DNA of 32,299 nt, from positions 1 through 32,299 of the forward strand of contig VGYW01000033.1 of assembly GCA_016872875.1 (NCBI GenBank), in the 5' to 3' direction. Source of the stretch: Planctomycetota bacterium (GTDB lineage Bacteria > Planctomycetota > PUPC01 > DSUN01). The notes beneath the pieces are model-generated. The model was not told where the DNA came from. It was given only the letters and a program-made list of their open reading frames with translations, and searched no databases. A program made the translations under genes and the position numbers. Shown in pieces: positions 1 to 7,907 of the stretch. Position 1 is the first letter of the stretch; every line of letters begins with the position of its first letter.

Positions 1-332
1 AGACGTAAGCACGCTCGGGGTTCCGCTCCGCTGCCATCGAAAGCGGCATCTGCGATGCCGCACTCCACAATCCTCCCCCAACTGGGCGTGGGGGACTATG
101 GAGTGCGGTGACGTGTCACCGCTTTTGCTCCCAGCGGAGCGGTCGAAGAAGAGGATGCCCTGTGCCACTGTCCCCGACCCCAGGAAGCCGCCCCGGGCAG
201 AGAGGTTGCCGGCTCGCGTCTTACGTCTGAATCGCAGCTTGCCGCGTGTCCGCCTTGACACGCCCCCGTTCGGCATGGTATCCATGACACCACCGCGGAT
301 CGAGCTGTTCACCCCTGTGAGCGAGGAGAGCC
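1..332. repeat. Hairpin-rich intergenic element at left edge
   Basis: No gene is recognised before the first CDS. The stretch holds nested inverted repeats: an outer 10-bp stem CCGCACTCCA (58-67) with TGGAGTGCGG (99-108), an inner CCCCC/GGGGG pair (75-79 with 90-94), and a separate perfect 8-bp hairpin GCGGTGAC-GT-GTCACCGC (105-122). Open frames across it (for example from 98) look like repeat read-through rather than genes. A TTGACA box lies at 255-260 with a weak -10-like TATCCA at 279-284, a plausible promoter for the gene at 333. Confidence 0.6.
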
Positions 333-1568
333 ATGAGAGCTTTGCTGGCATTGTTCACCGTTGTGGTGCTGTGTGTGCCGTCCCGAGCGGGCGAGGAGGG
401 GGGCTGGTGGCCGCAGTTCCACGGGCCGAACCGCGACAACATGTCGGTGGAGACCGGCCTGCTGAAGGAGTGGCCGGCTGAGGGTCCCAAGCTGCTCTGG
501 AAGTTCGGCGAGTGCGGCAAGGGCTACTCGGGGGTCGCCATCGCCAACGGCATGGTCTTCACAGCGGGCGACTTCGCGGACAAGGAGTTCGTGATCGCGC
601 TCGACCTCGACGGCAAGCAGCTCTGGAAGACGGAGAACGGCCGGAGCTGGAAGGGCGCCGAGCCGGGCTCAAGGACGACCCCCACCTTCGACGAAGGCAA
701 GCTCTACCAGATGAACCCCACGGGGCGACTCGCCTGCTTCGAGGCCAAGACGGGCAAGGAGCTCTGGGCGGTTGACCTCAAGCAGGAGTACGGCGCGCAG
801 TTCGGCATCTGGGCGCTCGCGGAGAACGTGTTGGTGGACGGCAAGGCGGTGCTGTGCGTGCCTGGCGGCCCGAAGGGGCGCGTGGTGGCGCTCGACAAGG
901 CCACGGGCGCTCTCCTCTGGGCCAACACCGAGCTCGACGAGCAGGCCGCCTACTGCTCGCCCATCATCGTCGAGCACAAGGGCGTCCGCCAGTTCATCAC
1001 CCTCTTGCACCGCTCCGTCATCGGCGTGGACGTGAAGACGGGCAAGCTCCTCTGGCGCCACGCCCACCCCGCCCCGTACGGCCAGAACGTGGACAGGCCG
1101 CTGTACAGCGACGGCTACGTCGTGGTGAGCGCGGGGCACAACGCGGGCAGCCGCATGCTCCAGATCAACCCCGCCAACGACGGCGTGCGCGAGGTGTGGT
1201 ATACGAAGGAGATGGACAACTGCCACGGCGGGATAACGCTGCTGGACGGCTATCTCTACGGGAGCGGCTGCCGCCTGTTCCACAAGGGCCTGCACTGCCT
1301 GGAGTTCCTCACGGGGAAGAAGGTCAACACCGCGGTCGAAGTCGGCAAGGTGTCCACCACGTTCGCGGAGGGCCTGCTGTATTGCGTTGACCAGGAGCGC
1401 AAGGTGTTCCTCGTGCGGCCCAGCCCGCAGGGCTCGAAGATCGTGAGCCGCTTCGAGCTGCCGAACGTCAGCCGCGACCTCGTGCTGTGCCATCCCGTCG
1501 TCTGCGGCGGAAGGCTCTACCTGCGGCACGACGCCAATCTGTACTGCTACGACGTGAAGGTAAGGTAG
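333..1568 (+). CDS. Secreted PQQ-like beta-propeller repeat protein
   Basis: The 411-residue protein opens with a Sec signal peptide (about residues 1-19, ending near SRA-GE), so it is exported. The mature N-terminus has the WPQFHGPNRDN motif followed by ETGLL-WP-GPKLLWK, the standard opening of planctomycete PQQ-binding-like beta-propeller proteins. Blades follow as repeated units of the G-V-ALD-TGK-LW kind (ALDLDGKQLWK, CFEAKTGKELWAV, ALDKATGALLWAN, GVDVKTGKLLWRH). Such proteins resemble BamB or quinoprotein dehydrogenases. No PQQ-ligating residues can be assigned, so an enzymatic role is not claimed. A GAGGAGAG Shine-Dalgarno precedes ATG 333. It converges on the coiled-coil gene downstream. 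Confidence 0.85.
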   Translation: MRALLALFTVVVLCVPSRAGEEGGWWPQFHGPNRDNMSVETGLLKEWPAEGPKLLWKFGECGKGYSGVAIANGMVFTAGDFADKEFVIALDLDGKQLWKTENGRSWKGAEPGSRTTPTFDEGKLYQMNPTGRLACFEAKTGKELWAVDLKQEYGAQFGIWALAENVLVDGKAVLCVPGGPKGRVVALDKATGALLWANTELDEQAAYCSPIIVEHKGVRQFITLLHRSVIGVDVKTGKLLWRHAHPAPYGQNVDRPLYSDGYVVVSAGHNAGSRMLQINPANDGVREVWYTKEMDNCHGGITLLDGYLYGSGCRLFHKGLHCLEFLTGKKVNTAVEVGKVSTTFAEGLLYCVDQERKVFLVRPSPQGSKIVSRFELPNVSRDLVLCHPVVCGGRLYLRHDANLYCYDVKVR

Positions 1569-1590
1569 TGGCCCCAGGACGCATGGGTGC

Positions 1591-1670
1591 CACCCTCAAG
1601 CGTCCTCGCTTGAGGGTGCGTGCTGGGCCTGCCTCCCGCTCGCACCCTCAACGGAAGCCGTTGAGGGTGC
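1591..1670. terminator. Two strong hairpins between convergent genes
   Basis: A perfect 12-bp stem CACCCTCAAGCG/CGCTTGAGGGTG with a 4-nt loop (1591-1618) is followed by a perfect 13-bp stem GCACCCTCAACGG/CCGTTGAGGGTGC with a 3-nt loop (1642-1670). They lie between the stop of the plus-strand propeller gene and the stop of the minus-strand coiled-coil gene, so a bidirectional terminator is likely. There is no T tract, so canonical Rho-independent termination is not shown. The shared CACCCTCAA word suggests one dispersed repeat family. Confidence 0.55.
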
Positions 1671-1703
1671 CACCCACCCTATGCCGCGGGGCCGATTCGG
1701 CGT

Positions 1704-2693
1704 TCAGGGCTTCTTGGCAGCGCGGAGCTTCTTGAAGAGCTGGCCTATCTCCTTGTCGAGCGCGTCGCGTTCCTTGATGAGGGCGGCGGCCTCGGGATCG
1801 GCGGCCAGCAGCTCCCTGACCTTGGAGGTGGCCGCGGCGGACGCCTTGTCGGACTCGTCGCGTGCGGCCTTTAGCTCGGGGGAGTTGGTCGCCTGGGTGA
1901 CGAGCTTTCGCGCGGCCTGCACCTTCGCGTCGGCGGCCTTCACACCGGGGTCGTCGCCGCGCTCGAACTTGTTTCGGAGGTCGGTGAGCCTCTGGTCGGT
2001 CTCGCGGCGTTCCTTGCGCAGCTTCTCGGTTTCCCTCTCGGCCTCTTGAATCTGATCGGCGAGCCGCTTCGCTTCGGGCATGGCCTGGAGCTTGGCCTTC
2101 TTCGCCTCGGCGTGGGCGGCCTCGGCCTTGCGCCGCAGCGCGATGTTCTCCTCGCTGCGGTCGCGCACGCACTCGCGTTCAGCGTCGTCCACCGCCTTGG
2201 CGAGGGCCTTGATCTGGGGGTCCTTCTCGACCGCGCGGTTGATTGGTGAGCGGCGGTTCAGGAGCTCGAACTCGGCAAGGTCGCGGCGGTAGGCGATGTC
2301 CGCCTCCGCGTCGTCGAGCCATTCGAGCTGCTTGAGGATGGCCTTGGCCTCGTCGCTGGCGGCGAGCTTCTGGCGGACGAGCTCGGTGAAGTCGCGCCAG
2401 GCGTCGTCGTGCGCCTTGTTGGCCGCGGCGAGGGCGGGGTCGGCCTTCAGCTTCGCCTGGTACGCACGGTAGGTTTCAGCCCTCGCCTTGCGCAACGGCT
2501 CGACTGCCGGCGAAGCATTGATCTTCTCCTCAATATCACGCAGCTTGAGGAAGCAGGCCGCGTGCCGGCTCCGCAGCTCTTGAAGCTGCTTCTGGAGCGC
2601 GTCGAGGTCCGCGGGCTCCGCCGCGAGCATCACCCCCGCCGCAAGAACCAGCGCCACGCCCGTGGCCCAGCGCACCGCCGTCTGTGCGTCCAT
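1704..2693 (-). CDS. Secreted coiled-coil protein of unknown function
   Basis: The chosen start is ATG at 2693, preceded on its strand by AAGGAGG at good spacing. The frame stays open upstream to 2927, but that part is a translated low-complexity repeat (Ser and Arg runs). The product is 329 residues. An N-terminal hydrophobic segment, about residues 8-26 and ending in LAAEP, is a likely signal peptide. The rest is almost entirely charged Ala/Lys/Glu/Arg-rich helix with heptad character (for example LDALQKQLQELRSRH and AEREtEKLRKERRETDQRL), so a long periplasmic coiled coil is expected. No catalytic motif is visible and the family is not recognised. Confidence 0.7.
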   Translation of the reverse strand: MDAQTAVRWATGVALVLAAGVMLAAEPADLDALQKQLQELRSRHAACFLKLRDIEEKINASPAVEPLRKARAETYRAYQAKLKADPALAAANKAHDDAWRDFTELVRQKLAASDEAKAILKQLEWLDDAEADIAYRRDLAEFELLNRRSPINRAVEKDPQIKALAKAVDDAERECVRDRSEENIALRRKAEAAHAEAKKAKLQAMPEAKRLADQIQEAERETEKLRKERRETDQRLTDLRNKFERGDDPGVKAADAKVQAARKLVTQATNSPELKAARDESDKASAAATSKVRELLAADPEAAALIKERDALDKEIGQLFKKLRAAKKP

Positions 2694-2774
2694 CGCTTGC
2701 CTCCTTAACCGCTCGACCGGCATGCCATCCCACACGCCGGACATCCTACAAACTCTCGATGGGGAGTTCAACCC

Positions 2775-2853
2775 CGATCGTCGTCGTCGTCGTCGAGACT
2801 CTGGGCTCTTCCTGTCCTCAAGGCTCGACGACGAGGACGACGACGACGACGAT
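2775..2853. repeat. Short-word element SWE-1: CGT/ACG palindrome
   Basis: A left arm of repeated CGT triplets (2775-2797) is answered by a right arm of ACG triplets (2824-2853, interrupted once by AGG) around a 26-nt loop. It lies in the divergent spacer between the coiled-coil gene and the aspartase-like gene, just upstream of the candidate promoter. It encodes the Ser/Arg and Asp runs seen in the spurious N-terminal extensions of both neighbouring frames. Confidence 0.85.
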
Positions 2854-2872
2854 AGGAGAATGGGCATCGAAC

Positions 2873-2900
2873 TTGATCTTTTGTCCATTCGGGATATGCT
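2873..2900 (+). promoter_or_regulatory. Candidate sigma-70 promoter of the aspartase-like gene
   Basis: TTGATC (2873-2878), a 16-nt spacer and TATGCT (2895-2900) lie 25 bp before the start codon, and AGGAGGA follows at 2914-2920. This is moderate agreement with consensus. Confidence 0.4.
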
Positions 2901-2925
2901 GTTGGCATCCGGCAGGAGGAAGCTC

Positions 2926-4332
2926 ATGGGCGACTACCGCATCGAGAGAGATTCGCTTGGCGAGGTGCAGGTGCCGGCCTCGGCCTACTACGGGGCGCAG
3001 ACCCAGCGGGCGGTCGAGAACTACCCCATCAGCGGGGTGCGGCACCCGCAGCCCTTCGTGTTCGCCTGCGCGCTCATCAAGAAGGCGGCTGCACTGGCCA
3101 ACCGGGACGTCGGCGACCTCGACGCCCGCCTGGCCGAGGCCATCGCCGCCGCCGCCGACCGCGTGCTCGCCGGCGAGTTCGCCGACCAGTTCGTCGTGGA
3201 TGTCTTCAACTCCGGAGCAGGCACGTCGTTCCACATGAACGTCAATGAGGTGCTCGCCAACATCGCCATTGAAGGGCTTGGCGGCCAGCGGGGCGACTAC
3301 GCGCTCGTGAACCCCAACGACCACGTGAACTGCGGGCAGTCCACGAACGACGTGATCCCCACGGCCACGCGGCTCGCCGCGCTCCTGATGCTGCGCGACC
3401 TGGTGCCAGCGGCGGCCCGCCTGTCAGCCGCCTTCCGGAGGCGGGCCAAGGCGTTCGACAGCGTGATCAAGGCTGGGCGGACCCATCTCCAGGACGCCGT
3501 GCCTGTGCGGCTCGGGCAGGAGTTCGGGGCCTACGCCGCGGCCATTGCCAAGGCAAAGGGTGCCCTCCAAGCCGCGGGCGAAGCCTGCGCGGAACTCGGC
3601 ATCGGCGGCAGCGCGACGGGCACAGGGCTGAACACCCATCCCGAGTATGCGGTCCGAGTCGTGGCCCATCTCTGCCAGCTCACGGGGCTGAAGCTGCGGC
3701 AGGCGCCTGACCGGTTCGAGGCGATGCAGAGCCAGGGGCCGGTCGTGCAGCTTTCGGGCGCGTTGCGGGGCCTCGCTGTCGAGCTGATCCGCATCGCAAA
3801 CGACCTGCGGCTCCTCGCCTCCGGGCCGACGACGGGCCTGGCCGAGATCGTCTTGCCCTCGGCGCAGCCGGGATCCTCGATCATGCCGGGCAAGGTGAAC
3901 CCCAGCATCCCCGAGATGCTGAACATGGTCTGCTTCGCCGTGTTGGGCAACGACCTCACGATTGCCACGGCGTCCCAGGCGGGGCAGCTCGAGCTGAACG
4001 TCATGATGCCCGTCATCGCCTGCAAGCTCCTCGATTCGCTGCACATCCTCACCAACGCCATCCGCATGTTCACCGAGAGATGCGTCTGGGGGATCGACGC
4101 GAACACCGAGCGCTGCCGGGCCTACGCCGAGCGCACGCTTGGCCTCGCCACCGCCCTCAACCCCCACATCGGCTATCGCGCCGCCGCGGAGGTCGTGAAG
4201 GAATCCCTCGCCTCCGGCCGCTCCATCCGCGAGATCGTGCTGGAGAAGGGGCTCCTGCCCCCCGAGCAGCTCGACCGCATTCTGGACCCAAGGGCGATGA
4301 CGGAACCGAAAGCCATGACGCGTGACCCGTGA
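2926..4332 (+). CDS. aspA: Aspartate ammonia-lyase (aspartase/fumarase superfamily)
   Basis: The start is ATG 2926 with AGGAGG just upstream; the open frame back to 2662 is repeat read-through. The 468-residue length fits class II fumarases and aspartases. Superfamily signatures are all present: GAGTSFHMNVNEV (98-110), NPNDHVN-GQSTND (129-142), GRTHLQDAVP (184-193) and the flexible catalytic-serine loop GSSIMPGKVNPSIPE (316-330). GAGTS, GRTHLQDAVP, NDLRLLASGP, LNVMMPVIA and SIREIVLEKGLL read like aspartases more than FumC, so reversible deamination of L-aspartate to fumarate is the preferred reaction; fumarase remains possible. The last codons (TRDP and the stop) are supplied by repeat SWE-2. 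Confidence 0.8.
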   Translation: MGDYRIERDSLGEVQVPASAYYGAQTQRAVENYPISGVRHPQPFVFACALIKKAAALANRDVGDLDARLAEAIAAAADRVLAGEFADQFVVDVFNSGAGTSFHMNVNEVLANIAIEGLGGQRGDYALVNPNDHVNCGQSTNDVIPTATRLAALLMLRDLVPAAARLSAAFRRRAKAFDSVIKAGRTHLQDAVPVRLGQEFGAYAAAIAKAKGALQAAGEACAELGIGGSATGTGLNTHPEYAVRVVAHLCQLTGLKLRQAPDRFEAMQSQGPVVQLSGALRGLAVELIRIANDLRLLASGPTTGLAEIVLPSAQPGSSIMPGKVNPSIPEMLNMVCFAVLGNDLTIATASQAGQLELNVMMPVIACKLLDSLHILTNAIRMFTERCVWGIDANTERCRAYAERTLGLATALNPHIGYRAAAEVVKESLASGRSIREIVLEKGLLPPEQLDRILDPRAMTEPKAMTRDP

Positions 4333-4390
4333 CGCGTGAGAAGACAAGAGCAAGAAGTCTTCCTTCTGATCACGGGTCACGGGTCACGGG
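4316..4390. repeat. Short-word element SWE-2: TGACSCG palindrome
   Basis: Left arm: the 7-nt word TGACGCG/TGACCCG three times (4316-4339). Right arm: TCACGGG three times (4370-4390). The loop of about 30 nt contains its own GAAGAC/GTCTTC pair. The left arm includes the stop codon of the aspartase-like gene (TGA 4330-4332), and the right arm ends 15 bp before the ribosome binding site of the next gene. It closely resembles SWE-16, including GAGAAGA at the loop entry and GATCACG at the loop exit. Confidence 0.9.
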
Positions 4391-4419
4391 TTGTGGAACC
4401 GTTGCAGGAGGAACTTGGA

Positions 4420-5316
4420 ATGGAGAAGATCGGCTTTATCGGGCTAGGGATCATGGGCCTCCCGATGGCCAGGAACCTGGCGAAGGCGGGCTTCAAGCTC
4501 ACCCTGGTGAGCGGCCATGCGAAGCAGGCGGTGGACGAACTCGAGAAGGCTGGCGCCGCGGTGGTCCGCTCGCCCCGCGAGGTGGCCGCCGAGACGGAAC
4601 TGGTCGTGACCTGTCTGCCCGACACGCCCGACGTGCTCGACGTGGTGGGCGGCCCGAACGGGCTGCTGGATGGAGCAAGGCGGGGGCTGATCGTGGTGGA
4701 CCACAGCACGATCTCGCCTATGGCAGCCCGCCAGCTCGCCGCCGACTGCGAGAGGAGGGGAGTTGCCTTCCTCGACGCGCCGGTGAGCGGCGGGCAGCAG
4801 GGGGCAATCGCGGGCACGCTCTCCATCATGGTCGGCGGTGACGCCGCGGCGCTCGCGCGGGCGATGCCGGTGCTGGAGGCCGTGGGAAAAAAGATCGTCC
4901 ACGTCGGCACGAGTGGGGCAGGGCAGTTCACCAAGGCCTGCAACCAGATCATCTGCGCCATCACCTGGCAGGCGATAGGGGAGGGGATGGCGCTTGGCGT
5001 GAAGGCGGGCGTTGACCCCGCGAAGATGCTCGAGGCCGTGAGCGCCGGCGCCGCCCGCTGCTGGGCGCTGGAGGTCCGAACCCCACGGCTTCTCGACGGC
5101 GACTTCAAGCCCGGCTTCATGGCCAAGCTCCAGCACAAGGACCTCGTGATCGCCACCGACGCCGGAAGGCAGCTTGGCGTCCCCCTCCCCGTCACCAGCC
5201 TTGTCACCGAGTTCTACGGCGCGCTGAAGACCGCTGGCAAAGGGGACTGGGATACGTCGTCGTTGGTCACACTGGAGGAGGAGTTGGCGAAGGTGGAGAT
5301 TCGGAGAAAGGCGTGA
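4420..5316 (+). CDS. NAD(P)-dependent beta-hydroxyacid dehydrogenase (3-hydroxyisobutyrate dehydrogenase / tartronate semialdehyde reductase type)
   Basis: ATG 4420 is chosen because AGGAGG lies at 4406-4411; the upstream extension is translated repeat. The 298 residues match the family length. The Rossmann motif GFIGLGIMGLPMARNL is at residues 4-19, the substrate-binding DAPVSGGQQGA follows near residue 121, and the catalytic-lysine block GAGQFTKACNQ near residue 163 supplies the conserved Lys. The HKDL motif is near the C-terminus. The exact substrate (3-hydroxyisobutyrate, glycerate/tartronate semialdehyde or another) cannot be read from sequence. It probably forms one transcript with the lyase upstream. 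Its stop codon lies inside SWE-3. Confidence 0.85.
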   Translation: MEKIGFIGLGIMGLPMARNLAKAGFKLTLVSGHAKQAVDELEKAGAAVVRSPREVAAETELVVTCLPDTPDVLDVVGGPNGLLDGARRGLIVVDHSTISPMAARQLAADCERRGVAFLDAPVSGGQQGAIAGTLSIMVGGDAAALARAMPVLEAVGKKIVHVGTSGAGQFTKACNQIICAITWQAIGEGMALGVKAGVDPAKMLEAVSAGAARCWALEVRTPRLLDGDFKPGFMAKLQHKDLVIATDAGRQLGVPLPVTSLVTEFYGALKTAGKGDWDTSSLVTLEEELAKVEIRRKA

Positions 5317-5338
5317 TGCGTGACCCGTGACGCGTGAC
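5312..5338. repeat. Short-word element SWE-3: TGACSCG, single arm
   Basis: Four copies of the 7-nt word (GTGATGC, GTGACCC, GTGACGC, GTGACCA) with no matching right arm. The stop codon of the dehydrogenase is the first TGA of the tract. The tract is base-for-base identical to SWE-5 downstream of kdsA. Confidence 0.85.
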
Positions 5339-5350
5339 CAGAGGGGCCGT

Positions 5351-5378
5351 TTGACACGCCCGGAGCGCGGGCTATAAT
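5351..5378 (+). promoter_or_regulatory. Near-consensus sigma-70 promoter of kdsD-kdsA
   Basis: TTGACA (5351-5356), a 16-nt GC-rich spacer and TATAAT (5373-5378). Both hexamers are perfect. The ribosome binding site AGGAGA (5391-5396) and the TTG start follow directly. In DNA this GC-rich such a match is unlikely by chance. Confidence 0.8.
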
Positions 5379-5402
5379 CGCGGGCGAACCAGGAGAACGC
5401 GC

Positions 5403-6392
5403 TTGGCTGAGGAAGCGTTGGAACCGCAGCGCCTGGTGGCGGAAGGCCGGGCGGTGATCGAGGCCGAGATTGCGGCGCTGGTGCGCCTGCGGGACCGGCT
5501 GGGGGAGACGTTCGCCAAGGCTGTGGCTCTGATCCTGGAGTCCACCGGCAAGGTGGTCGTCAGCGGAGTGGGCAAGTCGGGCATGGCGGCTCGCAAGATC
5601 GCCTCAACCTTCTCCAGCACCGGCACGCCAGCGGTCTTCCTCCACGCGGGCGAGGCCCTCCACGGCGACCTGGGCGTGGTCTGCCCACAGGACGTTCTTG
5701 TCCTGGTCAGCCACAGCGGCGAGAGCGACGAGCTGGTCCGCATCCTGCCATCCATCGAGTCCATCGGGCCGACGGTCATCGCGTTCACAGGCGCCCTGGA
5801 ATCGCGGATAGCCAAGGCAGCCGACGTGGTGCTGGATTGCGGGGTGGAGCGCGAGGCGGACCCGCTGAACCTTGCGCCGACGGCGAGCTCGATCGCGGCG
5901 CAGGCGCTGGGCGACGCGTTGGCGATGGTCGTGGCGGCCCGCAAGCAGCTCACGCCCGAGCGCTTCGCGCTCTCGCACCCCGGCGGCGCCCTCGGCCGCC
6001 GCCTCACCGTCAAGGCCGAACACCTCATGCACGCCGGTAAGGACCAACCGCTCGCACGGCCCGACAGCCCGATGCGCGAAGTCGTCGTCGAGATGACCAG
6101 CAAGGCCCTCGGAGCCGTCAACGTCGTGGACGCCGACGGCGAGCTCGTGGGCATCATCACCGACGGCGACCTTCGCCGCGCGCTCCAGCGCCACGACAAC
6201 GTCCTCGCCCTTCGCGCCTCCGACCTGATGACGAAGAACCCGATCCGCGTTACCCCCGGCACGATGGCCATTGACGCTCTCCACCTGATGGAGGACCGTC
6301 CGAGCCAGATCATGGTGCTGCCCGTCGTGGACGAGCAGGGGAGGGCAGTGGGGCTGCTGAGGGTGCATGACATTGTGAAGGCGGGGCTGTAG
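5403..6392 (+). CDS. kdsD: Arabinose-5-phosphate isomerase
   Basis: Interconverts D-ribulose 5-phosphate and D-arabinose 5-phosphate, the first committed step to KDO for lipopolysaccharide. The 329-residue protein has an N-terminal SIS domain (about 35-170) with VSGVGKSGMAARKIASTF and the TGTPAVFLHAGEALHGDLG block, then ALGDALA and LSHPGGALGRRL. Two CBS domains follow (about 205-260 and 270-325), the family layout. The start is TTG at 5403, supported by AGGAGA 6 nt upstream and by the promoter. It is followed at once by SWE-4 and then kdsA, so the two genes form an operon. Confidence 0.93.
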   Translation: MAEEALEPQRLVAEGRAVIEAEIAALVRLRDRLGETFAKAVALILESTGKVVVSGVGKSGMAARKIASTFSSTGTPAVFLHAGEALHGDLGVVCPQDVLVLVSHSGESDELVRILPSIESIGPTVIAFTGALESRIAKAADVVLDCGVEREADPLNLAPTASSIAAQALGDALAMVVAARKQLTPERFALSHPGGALGRRLTVKAEHLMHAGKDQPLARPDSPMREVVVEMTSKALGAVNVVDADGELVGIITDGDLRRALQRHDNVLALRASDLMTKNPIRVTPGTMAIDALHLMEDRPSQIMVLPVVDEQGRAVGLLRVHDIVKAGL

Positions 6393-6425
6393 ATTTCTGA
6401 TTGCTGATTTCTGATTGCTGATTGG
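6392..6425. repeat. Short-word element SWE-4: GATTKCT, single arm
   Basis: Strictly alternating 7-nt words GATTTCT, GATTGCT, GATTTCT, GATTGCT, then a partial copy. It starts on the last base of the kdsD stop codon and ends nine bases before the kdsA start, filling the whole intercistronic gap. No right arm is present. Confidence 0.85.
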
Positions 6426-6433
6426 AAGCCAGA

Positions 6434-7279
6434 ATGAGGCATCGCCGCGTGCTCATTGCTCCTGGAGTCGAAGTGGGGTGGGAGCGACCGCTGCTCCTCA
6501 TCGCCGGGCCATGTGTCATAGAGTCGGAGCGGCAGTGTCACACGCTGGCCGCGCGGCTGAAAGAGATTGCCGCCGAGGCCGGGCTGCCCTTTGTCTTCAA
6601 GGCGTCGTTCGACAAGGCGAACCGCAGCTCCGTGGCGTCCTATCGGGGGCCGGGGCTGGAGCGCGGCCTGGGAATCCTGGCTTCGGTGAAGGCAAAGCGC
6701 GGGGTCGCGGTCCTTACGGACATTCACGAGACGCATCACGCAGAGCCTGCGGCGCAGGTGGCCGACGTCCTCCAGATTCCCGCCTTCCTCTGCCGCCAGA
6801 CTGACCTGATTCAGGCCGCGGCGCGCACGGGGCGGGTCGTGAACCTCAAGAAGGGACAATTCCTCGCCCCCGAGGACATGGGGAACGCCATCGAGAAGGT
6901 CCTCGCGGCCGGGGGCAAGGGGGTGATCCTCACCGAGCGCGGGACTTCGTTCGGCTACCACAACCTTGTGGTGGACATGCGCTCGCTGGCCATTCTGCGG
7001 CGATTCGGCTGGCCCGTGGTCTTCGACGCCACACACAGCGTGCAGCTCCCCGGCGGCGCAGGCACCCATTCGGGCGGCCAGCGCGAGTTCGTCCCCGTGC
7101 TCGCCCGCGCCGCGGCCGCCGTGGGGATTGACGGCCTCTTCGTCGAGGTCGCGGCTGACCCGTCGAAGGCGAAGAGCGATGCGGCCAACTCGCTGCCTCT
7201 TCGGGAGCTTCCCGCGCTGCTCCGTACCGTGAAGCGGATTCGGGCCGCCGCGGGTGGGGGAGGGGGGCGTGATGCGTGA
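6434..7279 (+). CDS. kdsA: 3-deoxy-8-phosphooctulonate (KDO-8-phosphate) synthase
   Basis: Condenses arabinose 5-phosphate, the KdsD product, with phosphoenolpyruvate. ATG 6434 is preferred over the in-frame TTG 6422, which lies in the repeat; this gives 281 residues, normal for the family. Visible motifs: IAGPCVIES (23-31), [55 protein letters not shown] and the late Glu-Asp pair in [12 protein letters not shown]. Cys27 in GPC indicates the metal-dependent class (E. coli has Asn there). The usual EVHPDP is EVAADP here, a small oddity. The stop codon lies within SWE-5. Confidence 0.92.
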   Translation: MRHRRVLIAPGVEVGWERPLLLIAGPCVIESERQCHTLAARLKEIAAEAGLPFVFKASFDKANRSSVASYRGPGLERGLGILASVKAKRGVAVLTDIHETHHAEPAAQVADVLQIPAFLCRQTDLIQAAARTGRVVNLKKGQFLAPEDMGNAIEKVLAAGGKGVILTERGTSFGYHNLVVDMRSLAILRRFGWPVVFDATHSVQLPGGAGTHSGGQREFVPVLARAAAAVGIDGLFVEVAADPSKAKSDAANSLPLRELPALLRTVKRIRAAAGGGGGRDA

Positions 7280-7294
7280 CCCGTGACGCGTGAC
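7268..7294. repeat. Short-word element SWE-5: TGACSCG, single arm
   Basis: The same four-word tract as SWE-3, identical over about 30 nt, again carrying the stop codon of the upstream gene (kdsA, TGA 7277-7279). Two identical tails on unrelated genes about 2 kb apart argue against coding constraint. Confidence 0.85.
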
Positions 7295-7327
7295 CACGAC
7301 CGGGTGAGTACCGCGAGGTCCACGTCA

Positions 7328-7527
7328 CCACTGGGCTTGCCCCAGTGGGACGGTGATTGGCCACTACACCAGGCGCCAGTCCCTGCTCAGCCCCCGCAGG
7401 GGGCTGCAGAGGCCGCATCTCGCGCGCCTGCCACGTTTTCTGCCGCCCCCTGCGGGGGCTGGTGTGGAAGGGCGGGGCGCACCGGTAGTTTCCAATCCTT
7501 CGCCCCACCGACGCGAGGTCGGTGGGG
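7328..7527. repeat. Cluster of four hairpins between kdsA and the zinc-ribbon gene
   Basis: Perfect stems: CCACTGGG/CCCAGTGG (7328-7348), CAGCCCCC/GGGGGCTG with a 3-nt loop (7388-7406), GCCCCC/GGGGGC (about 7445-7459) and CCCCACCGAC/GTCGGTGGGG (7503-7527). The second and third are also inverted copies of each other. No gene is seen in 7280-7572. The cluster could terminate the kds transcript, although there is no T tract. Confidence 0.6.
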
Positions 7528-7572
7528 GCATGAACTCCGGCCGGCTCAAATATCACGGGGGATCATGGCACA

Positions 7573-7875
7573 ATGGCAATAATCGAAACCCTATCCTGGT
7601 TCCTGGCATGCTTGATCCTTTCGGTCGTCTTGTTCCTACTTATACGCCAAGGGGTTCTTTGGTATTGGAAGGTCGATCGCGTCGTGGAGCTTCTTGAGGC
7701 CATCAGCAACAGCTTGTACTACATAGCCAAGAAAGAGAAGGAAGCTGCGGGTAGGCCCCAGGGGACGACCGGCAAGCACGAGGATGGACGCACCTTCTGC
7801 CCTGGCTGTGGGAAGAAGTTTCCTGAGGACATGTCAGGCAAGTCCTGCCCTGACTGCGGGGCAGTCATCGTGTAA
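7573..7875 (+). CDS. Small membrane protein with C-terminal zinc ribbon
   Basis: The 100-residue protein has one N-terminal transmembrane helix (about residues 6-30). A helical segment with VDRVVELLEAISNSLYYIAK follows, and then a CPGC-x14-CPDC zinc ribbon at residues 76-95. The layout suggests a membrane-anchored protein with a cytosolic metal-binding knuckle, perhaps for protein or nucleic acid contact. No specific family is recognised. The ribosome binding site is weak. Codon use is less GC-rich at the N-terminus than in its neighbours. Confidence 0.7.
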   Translation: MAIIETLSWFLACLILSVVLFLLIRQGVLWYWKVDRVVELLEAISNSLYYIAKKEKEAAGRPQGTTGKHEDGRTFCPGCGKKFPEDMSGKSCPDCGAVIV

Positions 7876-7907
7876 AGGGAACTCTGGGCCTCTGATGGGA
7901 GCGCGCA

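Noticed and set aside
333..1568. PQQ-dependent alcohol dehydrogenase
   Set aside because: Only about 410 residues, and no PQQ disulfide or calcium-binding residues could be identified; a general beta-propeller label is safer.
2775..2853. Ordinary microsatellite
   Set aside because: A simple CGT expansion would not carry its complement on the other side of a loop; the layout matches the other short-word elements.
2662..2925. N-terminal extension of the aspartase-like protein
   Set aside because: Encoded by the CGT/ACG element and lacking homology; the ATG at 2926 has a proper ribosome binding site and starts the family domain.
2926..4332. Fumarate hydratase (fumC) as primary call
   Set aside because: GAGTS, GRTHLQDAVP, LNVMMPVIA and SIREIVLEKGLL fit aspartases better, though fumarase activity cannot be excluded from sequence alone.
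5372..7297. 641-codon minus-strand frame opposite kdsD-kdsA
   Set aside because: Shadow of two clear genes, running through SWE-4; composition typical of an antisense frame.
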